From the NCBI GenBank assembly GCA_037178625.1, contig CM074130.1, positions 930,001-994,000 of the forward strand: a stretch of DNA of 64,000 nt, read 5' to 3'. Within the stretch, counting starts at the first letter, position 1. Every line of letters begins with the position of its first letter. This document shows positions 11,317 to 21,800 of this stretch, piece by piece. The notes beneath the pieces were generated by a model. It worked only from the letters and a program-made list of their open reading frames with translations. It was not told where the DNA came from and searched no databases. A program made the position numbers and the translations under genes. Source of the DNA: Skeletonema tropicum. Taxonomy: Eukaryota; Bacillariophyta; Thalassiosirophyceae; Thalassiosirales; Thalassiosiraceae.

Positions 11317-12185
11317 TCAATTCAAGCAACATCCGCTACTAGTGGTGCATTTTAGTTGGCAACGATAGTACGAAAGGATATATACACGGCTCATGGTAAC
11401 TACACTTGTAGCGACGATGTTACAGTCTCGTATGCGACTTGATGAAGGCCAATTGAGCGTAGAGCTAGCTGTTTGCGACACATTTATGTGTGTAGCAACG
11501 TGAATATGAGCCTGAGCCGCTGCTAGTGGTTCATTATAGTTGGCAACAATAGTACGAAAGGACATACACACGGCTCATGGTGACTACACTTGTAGCGGCG
11601 ATGCTGCAGTCTCGTATGCGACTTGATGAAGGCCAATTGAGCGTAGAGCTAGCTGTTTGCGACACATTTATGTGTGTAGCGACGTGAATATGAGCCCGAG
11701 CCGCTGCTAGTGGTTCATTATGGTTGGCAACGATAGTATAGAAGGAAATGGATACGGCTCATGGTGACTACACTTGTAGCGGAGATGTTACAGCCTCGTA
11801 TGCGACTCGATGAAGGCCAATTGAGCGTAGAGCCAGCTCCTTCTTTCACCATCTCAATGTGTGCGGCGACGTGAATATGAGCCCGAGCCGCTGCTAGTGG
11901 TTCATTATGGTTGGAAACGATAGTATAGAAGGAAATGTATAGGGCTCATGAAGACTACACTTGTAGCGGCGATGTTACAGCCTCGTATGCGACTTGATGA
12001 AGGCCAATCGAGCGTAGAGCGAGCTCCGTCTTTCACCATTACAATGTCTGTAGCGACGTGGATATGAGCCTGAGCCGCAGCTGGTGGTTCATTATAGTTG
12101 GCAACGATAGTATAGAAGGAAATGTATGGGGCTCATGAGGACTACACTTGTAGCGGCGATGCTGCAGTCTCTATGCGACTTGATG
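11317..12185. repeat. Satellite-like tandem array B, unit about 186 bp, five copies
   Basis: The anchor CTACACTTGTAGCG recurs at 11400, 11584, 11768, 11955 and 12142, a spacing of 184, 184, 187 and 187 bp. Each unit also carries CTAGTGGTTCATTATAGTTGG-like and TGAAGGCCAATTGAGCGTAG-like segments. Adjacent copies are more alike than distant ones. The unit is unrelated to array A by eye and the two arrays are separated by only about 60 bp. Confidence 0.88.
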
Positions 12186-12200
12186 GAGGCAGAGTAGAAT

Positions 12201-12225
12201 TCAGTCACGGAGCAACCGTGACTGA
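12201..12225. other. Perfect 10-bp hairpin at the right edge of satellite array B
   Basis: TCAGTCACGG (12201-12210) and CCGTGACTGA (12216-12225) are exact inverses separated by AGCAA. It lies just where array B ends. Its function is unknown. Confidence 0.6.
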
Positions 12226-12661
12226 CTTACAGTTTCTGGCGGGAAAGAGGTTGAAGGCCGTGAGGTGTGTCTGTCATCAGACATCAGAGGCAAATTGAAC
12301 GAACTCTGACAAGATCAAACACACCGTCGATTCGACCGAAACATCGATAGGACTTACCAAGGTGGCTGTGAATTTCTTCTTAACTGGTACAATGACCTCA
12401 CATCAAATAATGAAAACTTGTAACACTAAAGTATAATCAATATACATACTTTACATATACATAAGTATACCATGAACTACTATGCTTGTATGCTTGGACA
12501 AATTACAATCCTCTCTTACATTTGACCTTCTTCCCTATTTGCTCTCACTTCTCTGTTTTACACGTACCAACAAAACTACTTTGGCGTGCCAACCGTCCCT
12601 CCGGGGGCGCTTCACGGAGTGACTTCTTTTTGGCGATGACTCAACGTAAGTTACCTTTTGT

Positions 12662-12718
12662 ACGTATATGTACATACTAGTATCTACAAATAAGTATGTA
12701 CTGATTCAGGATCTTGCA
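12662..12718. repeat. Copy of the sequence flanking the right end of the 5.4-8.5 kb transposon
   Basis: The stretch TACATACTAGTATCT ... TGATTCAGGATCTTGC is repeated, inverted, at about 8536-8577 just outside the DDE transposon. The pair defines a dispersed repeat family of at least 50 bp. Confidence 0.5.
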
Positions 12719-12860
12719 GCGCTCGCTTTGCAGTTGTTTGGAGAAGGGTTCCTCAAGTGACTTTTCCAGTTACCGCGCGCAAGCATGGCTGATTCTTCAA
12801 GGAAAGGAACTATTTATGTATTATGATTAGAGAGGTAGTTGTAAAACAAAAAATTAACGG

Positions 12861-12903
12861 AAATCTTAAAGTACGTCATGGTTGGCCCTCCAGGGGCGAA
12901 ATT
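12861..12903. repeat. Dispersed direct repeat box 1 (TTAAAGTACGTC)
   Basis: AAATCTTAAAGTACGTC followed by a CTCCAGGGGCGAAAT block. The same two-part pattern recurs in direct orientation at 17014-17055, and its first part recurs at 17781. Copies 1 and 2 lie outside the two arms of the MULE. Confidence 0.5.
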
Positions 12904-13014
12904 ATCTATTTCGAGTCAATAATACTTACACTTGGCTAAGATGGATGATTGATGTCGTACATGAGCTTTAACCTAAGTAATGTGCACTGCACTGTGCGTG
13001 GCAATTTTAATCTC

Positions 13015-13109
13015 ATTCCTATTATTGGCAGTTCAGGTTCAGTTATTAGGACGGAGTCCCATTATTTCCAACCCAAAGGTCCGGGTACTGGATTTCTTGC
13101 ACACAAGAA
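13015..13109 (+). repeat. Left terminal inverted repeat of the MULE
   Basis: Runs from ATTCCTATTATTGGCAGTTC to TTGCACACAAGAA. Identical to the inverse of 16833-16927 except C/T in the ACAAGAA-proximal region. Confidence 0.85.
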
Positions 13110-13925
13110 TGAGAATCCAACTTTCAAAAAAGCAAACGGTCACCCCAAATTCATCAAAACTCAAATAAAACAGCAACCCGAAACCACCTCGCTCGCTCAT
13201 AACCCATCGACAACACTGCTTGAGTTACCTATTGACCATGATAAGACGCTGCGGACCGCCGGCCGCCTCCACCTGCCCTCTCATCATCCGCAATGTATAA
13301 CGTCAACACTGTACGGACATGATAAATTATGGATATGTCAAAGAACGGAGCATGATGGGAATTATTTTCTGCTGTGAACAGAACGGACAAATACCAAAAA
13401 TAATTGGTGAGAACAACTCTTTTCATGCCACCGACTCGTATTAACTTCAACCATGCTCTAACATTTCCACTTACATGTCTCTTTTGACGAAGGATAAAGT
13501 AATTCTCTCTATTCCATCTATCATGGCTTGTGTTGAATGCCGAAGGGCCAAGGCAAGGATGAAGACGGACCTAATAAAGCATGAGTCGCTTCCACCACAA
13601 CGAATTCAACGTTCGTCCCCTTTGGGACACATAGAATCACCCGGTGATACAAGTGATGTTGATGTGCAACAAGGGTTCGGTATTTTGTCAGGGAAGAAGA
13701 GGGCTCTGGTCAATCAGAAATGACAACTCACTCAAGTATCAAGTGATCACTTCAAGGATGGCATTAGAAAAGAAAGGAATATCTAGGTAGCTTATCTGCA
13801 CTTGTGTCAACAAGCTTCCTCAAGGCTGCTCGGGCTGCTTTTCTGTTTACTCTCTGTGCTATTTTCTTGACCTGCTCCAACGGTGTTCCATGGAGAAGAA
13901 CTGACTTGAGACGAAAGGGGTGGCC

Positions 13926-14365
13926 ATTGTTGAGAAGAAAGATGAGTCATCAGTAGTGGGTGTTAAAGTTTTGGCGTCTCAACCGATGCGTCGAACAAAA
14001 CCAACTGCGCGTGACTCTTCATACCGACCTGCAATGGACACTCTTGACGTTCTCGATGAATTCCGAATTACTGCACGCGAAGAATTTGGGCGGCAAAAGG
14101 TAAGAAGTCATTTTTGAAATACACATTCCTCCGACTACAGACGTTGTCAATTGTCAATTATCGAGAGGAAAGATGAGTCATCAGTAGTGGGTGTTAAAGT
14201 TTCGGCGTCTCAACCGATGCGTCGGATAAAACCTACTGCGGATGACTCGTCCCACCGACCTGCAATAGACACTATTTCTGTAACAGCTCTCCAAGACCTC
14301 TTCTCTCCAGAAGTAGTAGTGTCCGACGTCGGCGAAGTTTTGAGGTGCAGCCTTCTTTGTTGTCG
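13926..14365. repeat. Internal direct duplications inside the MULE
   Basis: A segment of about 125 bp (GATGAGTCATCAGTAGTGGG and following) at 13938-14052 recurs at 14170-14278. Immediately after the second copy, 14279-14365 duplicates the 3' end of the transposase gene (compare 14595-14685: TCCAAGACCTCTTCT and GTCGGCGAAGTT are shared). The element therefore contains rearranged pieces of its own transposase. Confidence 0.75.
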
Positions 14366-14528
14366 AACTTAGTCATGCAGCTCCAAAGGTCGCAGCCACT
14401 TGCAATAAAATAGTTGATGGTTGCTTGCTGTACCAAGTATTGACGCACGCTAGTGGACCGAAGTCATATCATGTGCATCCCATTTCGCCGACGCACCAAA
14501 AGTGGACAGCAACACCGTAATTACAACA

Positions 14529-16793
14529 CTAACTTGAAAATTTACTATTCTTAGCAACTTTTACCCTTGGTGGCCCATTGTACTCTCTAGAAGTAACAGC
14601 TTTCCAAGACCTCTTCTTTCCAGCCGTAGTGGGTTCCGTCGTCGGCGAAGTTGAAGAGTCTTGAGATGCGGCTTCCTTTGCAGCTATTTTCTTGTGCATG
14701 TCAGCAATGCACGACTTCATCATGCGCTCAAACTCTGGTGCCATTTCAGGGCATTGTTTGAGGAGATCACATGCTTCATTAAAGACTGGCTTCAATGCGA
14801 CCTGTACATCTCTAGTAGAATCGACTTCTTGCAAAGAAAGGGTATCTTGTTGGTTCAATTCATCCATGATGGCTTCAAAGTTACCATCGCTTGAGGCACG
14901 AAGCACATCAATTTCACCAAGAATGTAATCATCATCAACAGAGGCTTCCAATTCTTGAGACCCAGATGGGAGATGAGTTTCTGACAACAACATATCAAAT
15001 CTGTCAGACCTGTAATGTTGCAAGAGAGAGGGCAGTGAAGCTTTCGGATAGTTCTTGATCCGTTCAACAGCAGGCAAGGGTTCAACGGGTGGCTTGATCG
15101 GCATTGACGAAGGAATGACATGGCAAAACTGCGGCCCCTTAGCATCATTCTTGGCAAGATGATGAAAAAGTTTCGGCATCTCTTTTTCTTCAGGACATTC
15201 TGGACACCTATATCCCCAATACATGTAATTTGTCCACCATCTTACACTGACACTATGATGTCCAAATCCTTCGAACTTTGTACCATTTGCGTCGCAAACT
15301 GCATTTGCCGATGCATTCATATGTGGGCAGGGAAATCCAGCTCGCTGAAAGTGATAACAATCACAGCTACTGCAGGTTTCATTCAAATCAACAGTATATG
15401 CTCTGCTGAAACGTGGACAATATGCACCTCCAATGTCATCCTCTTCTTCGCTACCCTTGCCATTTGTGTCGTCTGATGAAATTGTGGCATCATCATCCTC
15501 GGCGGACGACCAATCATCAATATAGCGAGAGACAAAGGAATGGTCACAATTTTCCCCCACATACACAACCTGAAACCGACTTCTGCCAACACGGCGAACT
15601 TTGTAAAGTTGCGCTCTCTTATGTGATTGGACCATCAACCCCTCCGCGTAAGTCAGTAAATGCGGGCCAGTCGGAAGATTTGACCAAGAAGACTTGTCTC
15701 TATTCCGGAAGTCTCTGCCCACTATTTGATCCAATTCTGCCCGCTTTGCACGATCTTGAATGGACATAGCCTTGGCAGCTGTGCTCATCGCATGAGTTGC
15801 TTTTACGGCTGCAGCATGAGACTTGAGACCATGGTTTGTCCCTTCATGAGCAGAAGTTGTGGCAACACATAGATTGAAGACTTCACTCCTGGGATAGAAC
15901 AGGTAGAGATCCTCATTTGGGAATACATATCCCTTGATGAAAGCAATTGCTCTAGCAATAAGATCCTTCCTGTTTCCAGCCATCTTCAGAGCATGTTTGC
16001 TAGTGAGGCATGAAATTAGTAAATGCTTGCTGATGTCGTACTCCTCTTGAGTGTGGCAATAACCCGGCCGTGTCCAAGAGTACATCCAGCTATGGATTTG
16101 TCGCACAAATGTCATCCATGCTGGGTTTCGTGATGTATCCCAGTTAGTAGTACCCACATGCCTATTCCAACCATTTCCGAACATATGAAAGGAACATCCG
16201 CCAATTCTAGCGTGTGGGCATAACAATTTGATCGCGATTCGAAGCTCCGCATTCTGTTGTGGATCTCCATCGCAGATTAAGAAGCGAACTCTTGCTAAGA
16301 CATGTGCGGGCAATATTTTCCTCAAGCCTTCCTGAAACACATACCGAAAGGATGCTCGTCGTTGGTCAGGCAACCACACACGGCAGAAAACAACCTGCTT
16401 GTCGACACTTGTGCGGCATGAGAAGGTCAACAAGTGGAACCCATTCTTGTTTGTATGGCTCGTCACATCGAAAGTGACAACCTCAGGACATAGAAAGAAG
16501 TAGCGCAAAACTGCAATAGTCCCTCGGTAAACTTTATATTTATATCTTTCTTATTAGGACCGACACTGTACGCATCTGACTTAGACTGAATATAGTTCTC
16601 TGTGAGAGCAACGCTCCACTTAGAACATCGTATCGCTCCGCTCGGCTCATCTTCCCCATGGAGATGCTCCGCTCGCTGAGCTCGCTTCGCATAGGAGACG
16701 GCCCTTCCATTGTCAAGGTGACATTCATTGTGCGGTGGTAGGTAGGTGGTAGGTGTAGTGGGTGTGGGAGGTGCGGTGAGGTCGTGGAAGTCA
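14529..16793 (-). CDS. MULE transposase with SWIM zinc finger (frameshifted near N-terminus)
   Basis: The main frame, 16508-14529, encodes about 659 residues. It has a FDVTSHTN block with the first candidate Asp, ICDGDPQQ with the second, a C-x2-H type motif (CSFHMF), an HEGTNHGLKSH block with a candidate Glu, and a SWIM zinc finger (CDCYHF...CPHM). No ATG opens this frame. Coding-like sequence continues upstream in another frame to about 16793 and joins if one T is restored in the T run at 16507-16510, giving LLQFLRYFF-like continuity. A donor-like GTGAGT at about 16797 hints at a further 5' exon. The C-terminus is Lys/Arg-rich. The family assignment is firm; the start is not. Confidence 0.8.
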
Positions 16794-16832
16794 ACTCACC
16801 GTTGGCTTGGAGCGGATTTGAAATAGAGGAGG

Positions 16833-16927
16833 TTCTTGTGTACAAGAAATCCAGTACCCGGACCTTTGGGTTGGAAATAATGGGACTCCGTCCTAATAAC
16901 TGAACCTGAACTGCCAATAATAGGAAT
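16833..16927 (-). repeat. Right terminal inverted repeat of the MULE
   Basis: Exact inverse of 13015-13109 with one visible mismatch. It lies upstream of the transposase gene and could include its promoter. Confidence 0.85.
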
Positions 16928-17013
16928 ATGTTGAGAGGAGATAACTATGGTACTGTACAATTACTGATTTATGATTGCTATTGACTTGTATCTACACGAT
17001 TAATAATATAACA

Positions 17014-17055
17014 AAAATTTAAAGTACGCCTGATTAGCACTCTAGAGGGGCGAAA
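17014..17055. repeat. Dispersed direct repeat box 2 (TTTAAAGTACGCC)
   Basis: AAAATTTAAAGTACGCC followed by CTCTAGAGGGGCGAAAT. It matches box 1 at 12861 in direct orientation, 87 bp outside the right MULE arm. Confidence 0.5.
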
Positions 17056-17102
17056 TCAATTCAATATATTACACGACCTGAAAGAGTTTGCCCGGAATAT
17101 CT

Positions 17103-17552
17103 CTAGATACAATCCTGTTGAAGCTTACCGAGCATCCTCGCTCTCAATACGGCCTCTTTTGTTGCAGCTAACGAAGCAAGAGCAATATCCTCACACATCA
17201 AACTTCCGGAGGCTTCTTGTCTCGCCTGCTCTGCGAGGACGGCACGTACACATCGACGTCTGCAAGCCTGCACCTCGAGCACACAGGCCGGTGTGAGTAG
17301 ATGGGAAATACCAATCCAAAAGCCGTTCTCTTCTTCGGTTTCGGACGTCGAATAACTTGCACGAGCTCGGACTTGGAGGACATCACGCTTGATGTAACGT
17401 TTCATTGAGTTGTATTCTGCCTTGGTGTACCACAACTCGTTTTTGTCCTCGTGCCGGTCAACTATGTAAAGCTGCGCTGTTTCGGCGAATCGCACAACGT
17501 CATGGTTGCGGTTGCGTTTGAGAGGGAAGTCTACGATCAATTCAGCTGCCAT
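17103..17552 (-). CDS. Small unrecognised protein, 149 residues
   Basis: A single-exon ORF from an ATG at 17552. The N-terminal half has short hydrophobic strands (VDFPLKRNRNHDVVRFAET) and an LWYTKAEYNSMKRYIKRD motif. The second half is an Ala/Arg-rich helix with cysteines (VQACRRRCVRAVL). No membrane segment or signal peptide. I do not recognise the family. An intact frame in a repeat-rich area and orderly codon use favour a real gene, perhaps lineage-specific. Confidence 0.55.
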   Translation of the reverse strand: MAAELIVDFPLKRNRNHDVVRFAETAQLYIVDRHEDKNELWYTKAEYNSMKRYIKRDVLQVRARASYSTSETEEENGFWIGISHLLTPACVLEVQACRRRCVRAVLAEQARQEASGSLMCEDIALASLAATKEAVLRARMLGKLQQDCI

Positions 17553-17780
17553 GTTAGTAGAGGATGATGATGATTATTATTATTTCGTTCTTTTGTTGTA
17601 TTTATGCGTCGAAGCTATAAATAGGAGGGTACTGTACTATTTATGAGGACAGCTGAGCTCAGATATCAGATGGATTGGAATGACTGTCTTTAGGTTCCTC
17701 GGTCAAGTTCAAGTTCAAGTACATATGCCTTGTTCCGCAACACACAACACACAACACGTCCGTACCTACCTATGAAACAG

Positions 17781-17810
17781 AAATTTTAAAGTACGTCTGG
17801 GGCCCGCACT
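17781..17810. repeat. Dispersed direct repeat box 3 (TTTTAAAGTACGTC)
   Basis: AAATTTTAAAGTACGTC followed by GGGGCCCGCAC. Matches only the first part of boxes 1 and 2. Located 229 bp upstream of the small gene at 17103-17552. Confidence 0.4.
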
Positions 17811-18185
17811 AAGTTACTGACTCGTATTGAAGTGTCTAAGTACGAGTGCCTACTATGTGTCATGTACGTCTACGATGTGTCTACCACTGTCATGTGTCAT
17901 GTAGACACTTGAGACGTGACGAAGTGTCTACCATGAGTCTACCATGTGATGATTAAAAGTGTTGACTGCCTATCTTTCTGCAGACACTCAGGTGGCTCTC
18001 TCTAGCTAACAAGTCCTCCGCATGTTTTCTTATTCAACTTGTCTTTTGATTGCGTTAGTTGAACATCAAGAACACAAGCATTGATGCGAATTTATAAACA
18101 AGTCTACCTTGTTCAGCTATACTCATACCCAAGTCCCCAGCTAATCGTATAATTTCTAGCCATCGGCTCTCCAGGTGTATTGTGT

Positions 18186-18419
18186 CTAAATGTGTCGCAA
18201 GGCTAATCGGAGGTACCACAGCTCCAGTCGGATTTTAGCATCATGATTCGAGGAATCTGAAGAATTCGTCGTTAATGGGTTGTCAAGTGTGGAGGTAAGT
18301 TGTACCGGTTGAGTGATAGATGTCAGCTGCGCGGCGATGGCATCAGCAACTGTTTGATCTAAAGCTGATGGTGAAGCATCGTTGAGATGATGATGATGCT
18401 GCCCGTTGTCCGTCGCCAT
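18186..18419 (-). CDS. Doubtful small ORF, about 77 residues
   Basis: ATG at 18419, a His-rich N-terminus (GQHHHHLND), then Ala/Thr/Ser-rich sequence ending LWYLRLALRHI. No recognisable domain. It may be chance or a first exon. The rest of 17553-18810 shows no gene; 17870-17960 has repeated CTACCATG and TGTCATGT words. Confidence 0.25.
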   Translation of the reverse strand: MATDNGQHHHHLNDASPSALDQTVADAIAAQLTSITQPVQLTSTLDNPLTTNSSDSSNHDAKIRLELWYLRLALRHI

Positions 18420-18810
18420 GATCAATGGGATGATGATATATTAGTTAGCCTACATACTATGGAAGATACTTTCGCTGATGTTATGGGCAGAACTATTGAT
18501 CTTGACATTGAGCAACGAGAACAATGCAATCAACTATGGCCAGAGCTTGATATAGAGCAATGAGAACAATGCAATCAACGCGATGAAAGGGTCCCTGTAT
18601 GTTCCCTGTTCCTATGCAGCAGACGCCGAGCGAGCGACAAGGCGACAAGGGACTAAAGTGCTGCTGTGACTGTTGAATGTGATTGTAAGTGACAGCTCAT
18701 TGTAGCACAATCACCTGTGACACTTACGACTTCAGTACTTTGCACATCATCCAACAAGATAACGCTCATGAGAGCATGTAAGTAATTGTGTGTAGTGCAG
18801 CCAGGTCAAG

Positions 18811-21800
18811 ATGCCATCAACAGTGAAAGTACGAATCAAAGCAGCACGCAACCTCTCCTCCCTCACCCCTCCCACATCATGCAGGCAACACCACCACGGA
18901 CAACCACCTCCACTACTACTTCTTCGTCCACCACTTCACCCCAAAAGAAGAGCTCATCAGGAAGCGCAGCAGTGTTATTACAACCAGATACACACGTCAC
19001 TGTCACTCTTGGTGGTCATTCCGCAGTCGCTGAATACGACGAAGATGATACGGATGGGTATCACCCCAGAGGAGTGCAACAACAACACCAACATCAACAT
19101 TCCAAGCAACAACGTGATGGATCATCCAATCTATTCAATTTTGGTCTAGGTCTCAGCAGTAGTAATGAACCACCCACATCACCATCAGTCACTCTATACC
19201 ACCAACTCTCCTGGTATTATTAGTGATGAAACAAATACTAATAATAATAATACAACCACCACACGAACATCACGATGCTACTCGGCACGAACACGAACCA
19301 TCCGCCGCTCTGCGAATCCAGTATACAATCAAGAATTTCGATTTGAGGTAGCGGATGATACATTATTACAAGATGAGCCTTTGTTGTTTCATGTTTGGGA
19401 TTTGGGTAGTAGTAGTAGTAGTAGTAGTACTTGGCAGTAACAACAGCGGTATTGGTATTGGTGGTGGTGGTAGGGGGAGTGGGAAACAACAGAGTATTGG
19501 ATTGGTATATTTGGATTTGAATCCGTTGTTGATGCGGACTGCGATTGATGAGGAGGTGGGGGAGGATAAGAAGGGTAATAATGGTGGTGGGGGTGGGGGT
19601 GGTGAAGAGAGAATGACAGAGAGAACAAGTAATAGTAGTGGGGTGGAATTTGATACAAATGGTGGTGTTGGAAGTGGAAGTGGAACTGCTGGTGCCGAAG
19701 CAGCATCAGCTACAGAGAGAACGCCTGGAGTGATTGACGGGTGGTTCCCACTCTATGATACATTGGGTGGAGTTCGAGGGGAATTGGGGCTATCCATCAA
19801 ACTTAATTTTATTGGGGATGTCAATCCCTTTCGTGATTCATCTGCAGGTGTCCAATTGTTTCCCTTTTCCAAATTGGATGGAAATTCAGGATATACTGTA
19901 TCGCATGTATTTGGGTTTGTGGAAGAGCTCGTGGTGGCGGACTGATCCTGAGTTTGAATGGAGTGATAATTTCAATCAGGCTAGGGCGAGTCATGAGACA
20001 CGACAGACATTGATGTATTTGTTAGATGCCAAAGTGCGCAGGCGGATGTGTAAGAAGGTATTGGAGATGGGAGGGAATGCCGTCTTGGGGTATTATCAGA
20101 ATTTTGATATGGAGGGTGATAGTGGGCTGGTGGCAAGAACTTATGGGACCTGTGTATTGATAGAGAAGAAGGAAACTGTGGATATTGCCAGTGATATTGC
20201 CAGTTCTGGTCAGCGTATGATCAAGGCTACTGCCAGTGGTGATGATGATGACGATGACGGACGTGCATTGGTATCCAATACTACTCCACGACAGGATATG
20301 GCTCGAAGTACCGGTATGATCCTCACAATGATGAGTGAAGCTACTGCCGCAGCATGCTCGACAGAGGGAGGGAGCACAAGAAGAAGTTCAGTTACTAACC
20401 ATGAAGGACTTTGGTCCTCGTGTGCGAGTTCGGATTGGGGGTCTTGTGACGGCGAGGAGTGTGAAATTTCTTGGAAAGCTAGCATCCAAACTTAGTGATC
20501 AGGAAACGCGTGATGGGTGGTGGAGTGAGCTTCGTGATGAGATACGATCTCATGCTAGAAGTTTATGTTGCACTCAAGTGATTGGTTACACGGAGTCTTC
20601 AACGATACACGATGATGTTTGCGTCTTGTCAATTACCGGCACTGCTGCCACCTGTGAGAGGATTACCCGATCTAGCCCAGGCTCAACGGATGTGGGCTGA
20701 ATGGGAAGTCCGGCAGCATGAAATCATCTCCAGAGTTGAGCGGCGTCGGAGGCACGACAGAATCAGAAGTAGTTATCCAGGCGACTCTTCTCCTGGGAGT
20801 GTTATCAGCACGAACATACAAACTCCATTCTCAGAAGCTGTGAGTGATGGAGATGAAAAGGTGATTGGGTCGCCGATAGACGTTGACTCCCCAAAAGGGC
20901 AGATGCACATGAAAGGATCTATAAAGCAAGTTCCATTTGGTGGCAAAGCGACGAAACAGGCGAAGCTGGAGCGGAATGCACAACGGCTCGAACGCAGGCT
21001 CCGAAGGATGGGAGTCGGAAAAAAGAAGAACAAAAGGGCAGTTTCGAGATACGGAAGCGACATGGACAAGTCTTCGTTTGTCTCTAATGTGCTTTTGAGG
21101 GCACGCTTGGGGAGACCTTGTTCATATTGTCATGTACCCTACCACCATAGGCTTGCATCCTTTCCAGAATATGAAATTAGTTCCTTGTTTGTTATGTGGA
21201 AAGAAATGGGTGCCTGAAATAATCCTGGCAACCGTAGAGCCACCTGCTCGACTTCCAGTTCGCGGTTCTGGTGTCTTCAGTTCAAGCACGAGTATGTCGA
21301 GTGCGGCCAAGGGCAACTGGGGAGAGTGACGCCCTTGCAGTCAGTGAGGTAAGTAGTGGATCGCACATGAGACAATTTTTTTTACGAAAACATGAGAGTC
21401 TCACTCAATATCTTTCCTTTCCATGCAGGCACTTCCATTTCTTGAGTTTGATCTGGCTCGCCAATTGATGCTCAAGTTAAAGATCTTGGGGAGAAATGCA
21501 GCCTTTAGTTGTAAGTTGAATATGAATCGCACTATGAATCTTTCTATTGTGATATTTTTCTCATGGATTTGCTCCTTGCCCTCCACAGTAAAGAGTGAAG
21601 TTGATGTTGGTAGTCAGTTGATCATCGCAACAGCGACAGCTACTGCTGTCTATTGTGAAGCCATGCCTCCTCCACGTGTACTTGAGATAGCACGCACAAT
21701 TGCAGTGCAAGATGAAGAAGATCACCAACTTGTCAGATTGCAGAGATTGATTGAGACAGTCTCAGCTCGTAATCGACAGTTCTTGATCGAATCTGGTGAG

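Larger units (their letters stand above)
13015..16927. mobile_element. Mutator-like element (MULE) with 95-bp terminal inverted repeats
   Basis: Two 95-bp arms in inverse orientation (13015-13109 and 16833-16927), differing at one position that I can see, enclose a minus-strand MULE transposase gene and internal duplications. The 9-bp flanks do not match, so the target duplication is lost or the outer ends extend beyond the conserved arms. Near identity of the arms implies recent movement or gene conversion. Confidence 0.75.

Noticed and set aside
10500..12185. CRISPR-like appearance of regularly spaced repeats
   Set aside because: The repeats are contiguous diverged 175-187 bp units without short identical repeats and unique spacers, and the genome is eukaryotic.
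19409..19440. A 30-bp intron formed by the AGT repeat in the C2CD5-like gene
   Set aside because: Too short for splicing, and neighbouring breaks in the same gene have no intron-like borders. An indel in the triplet repeat is simpler.
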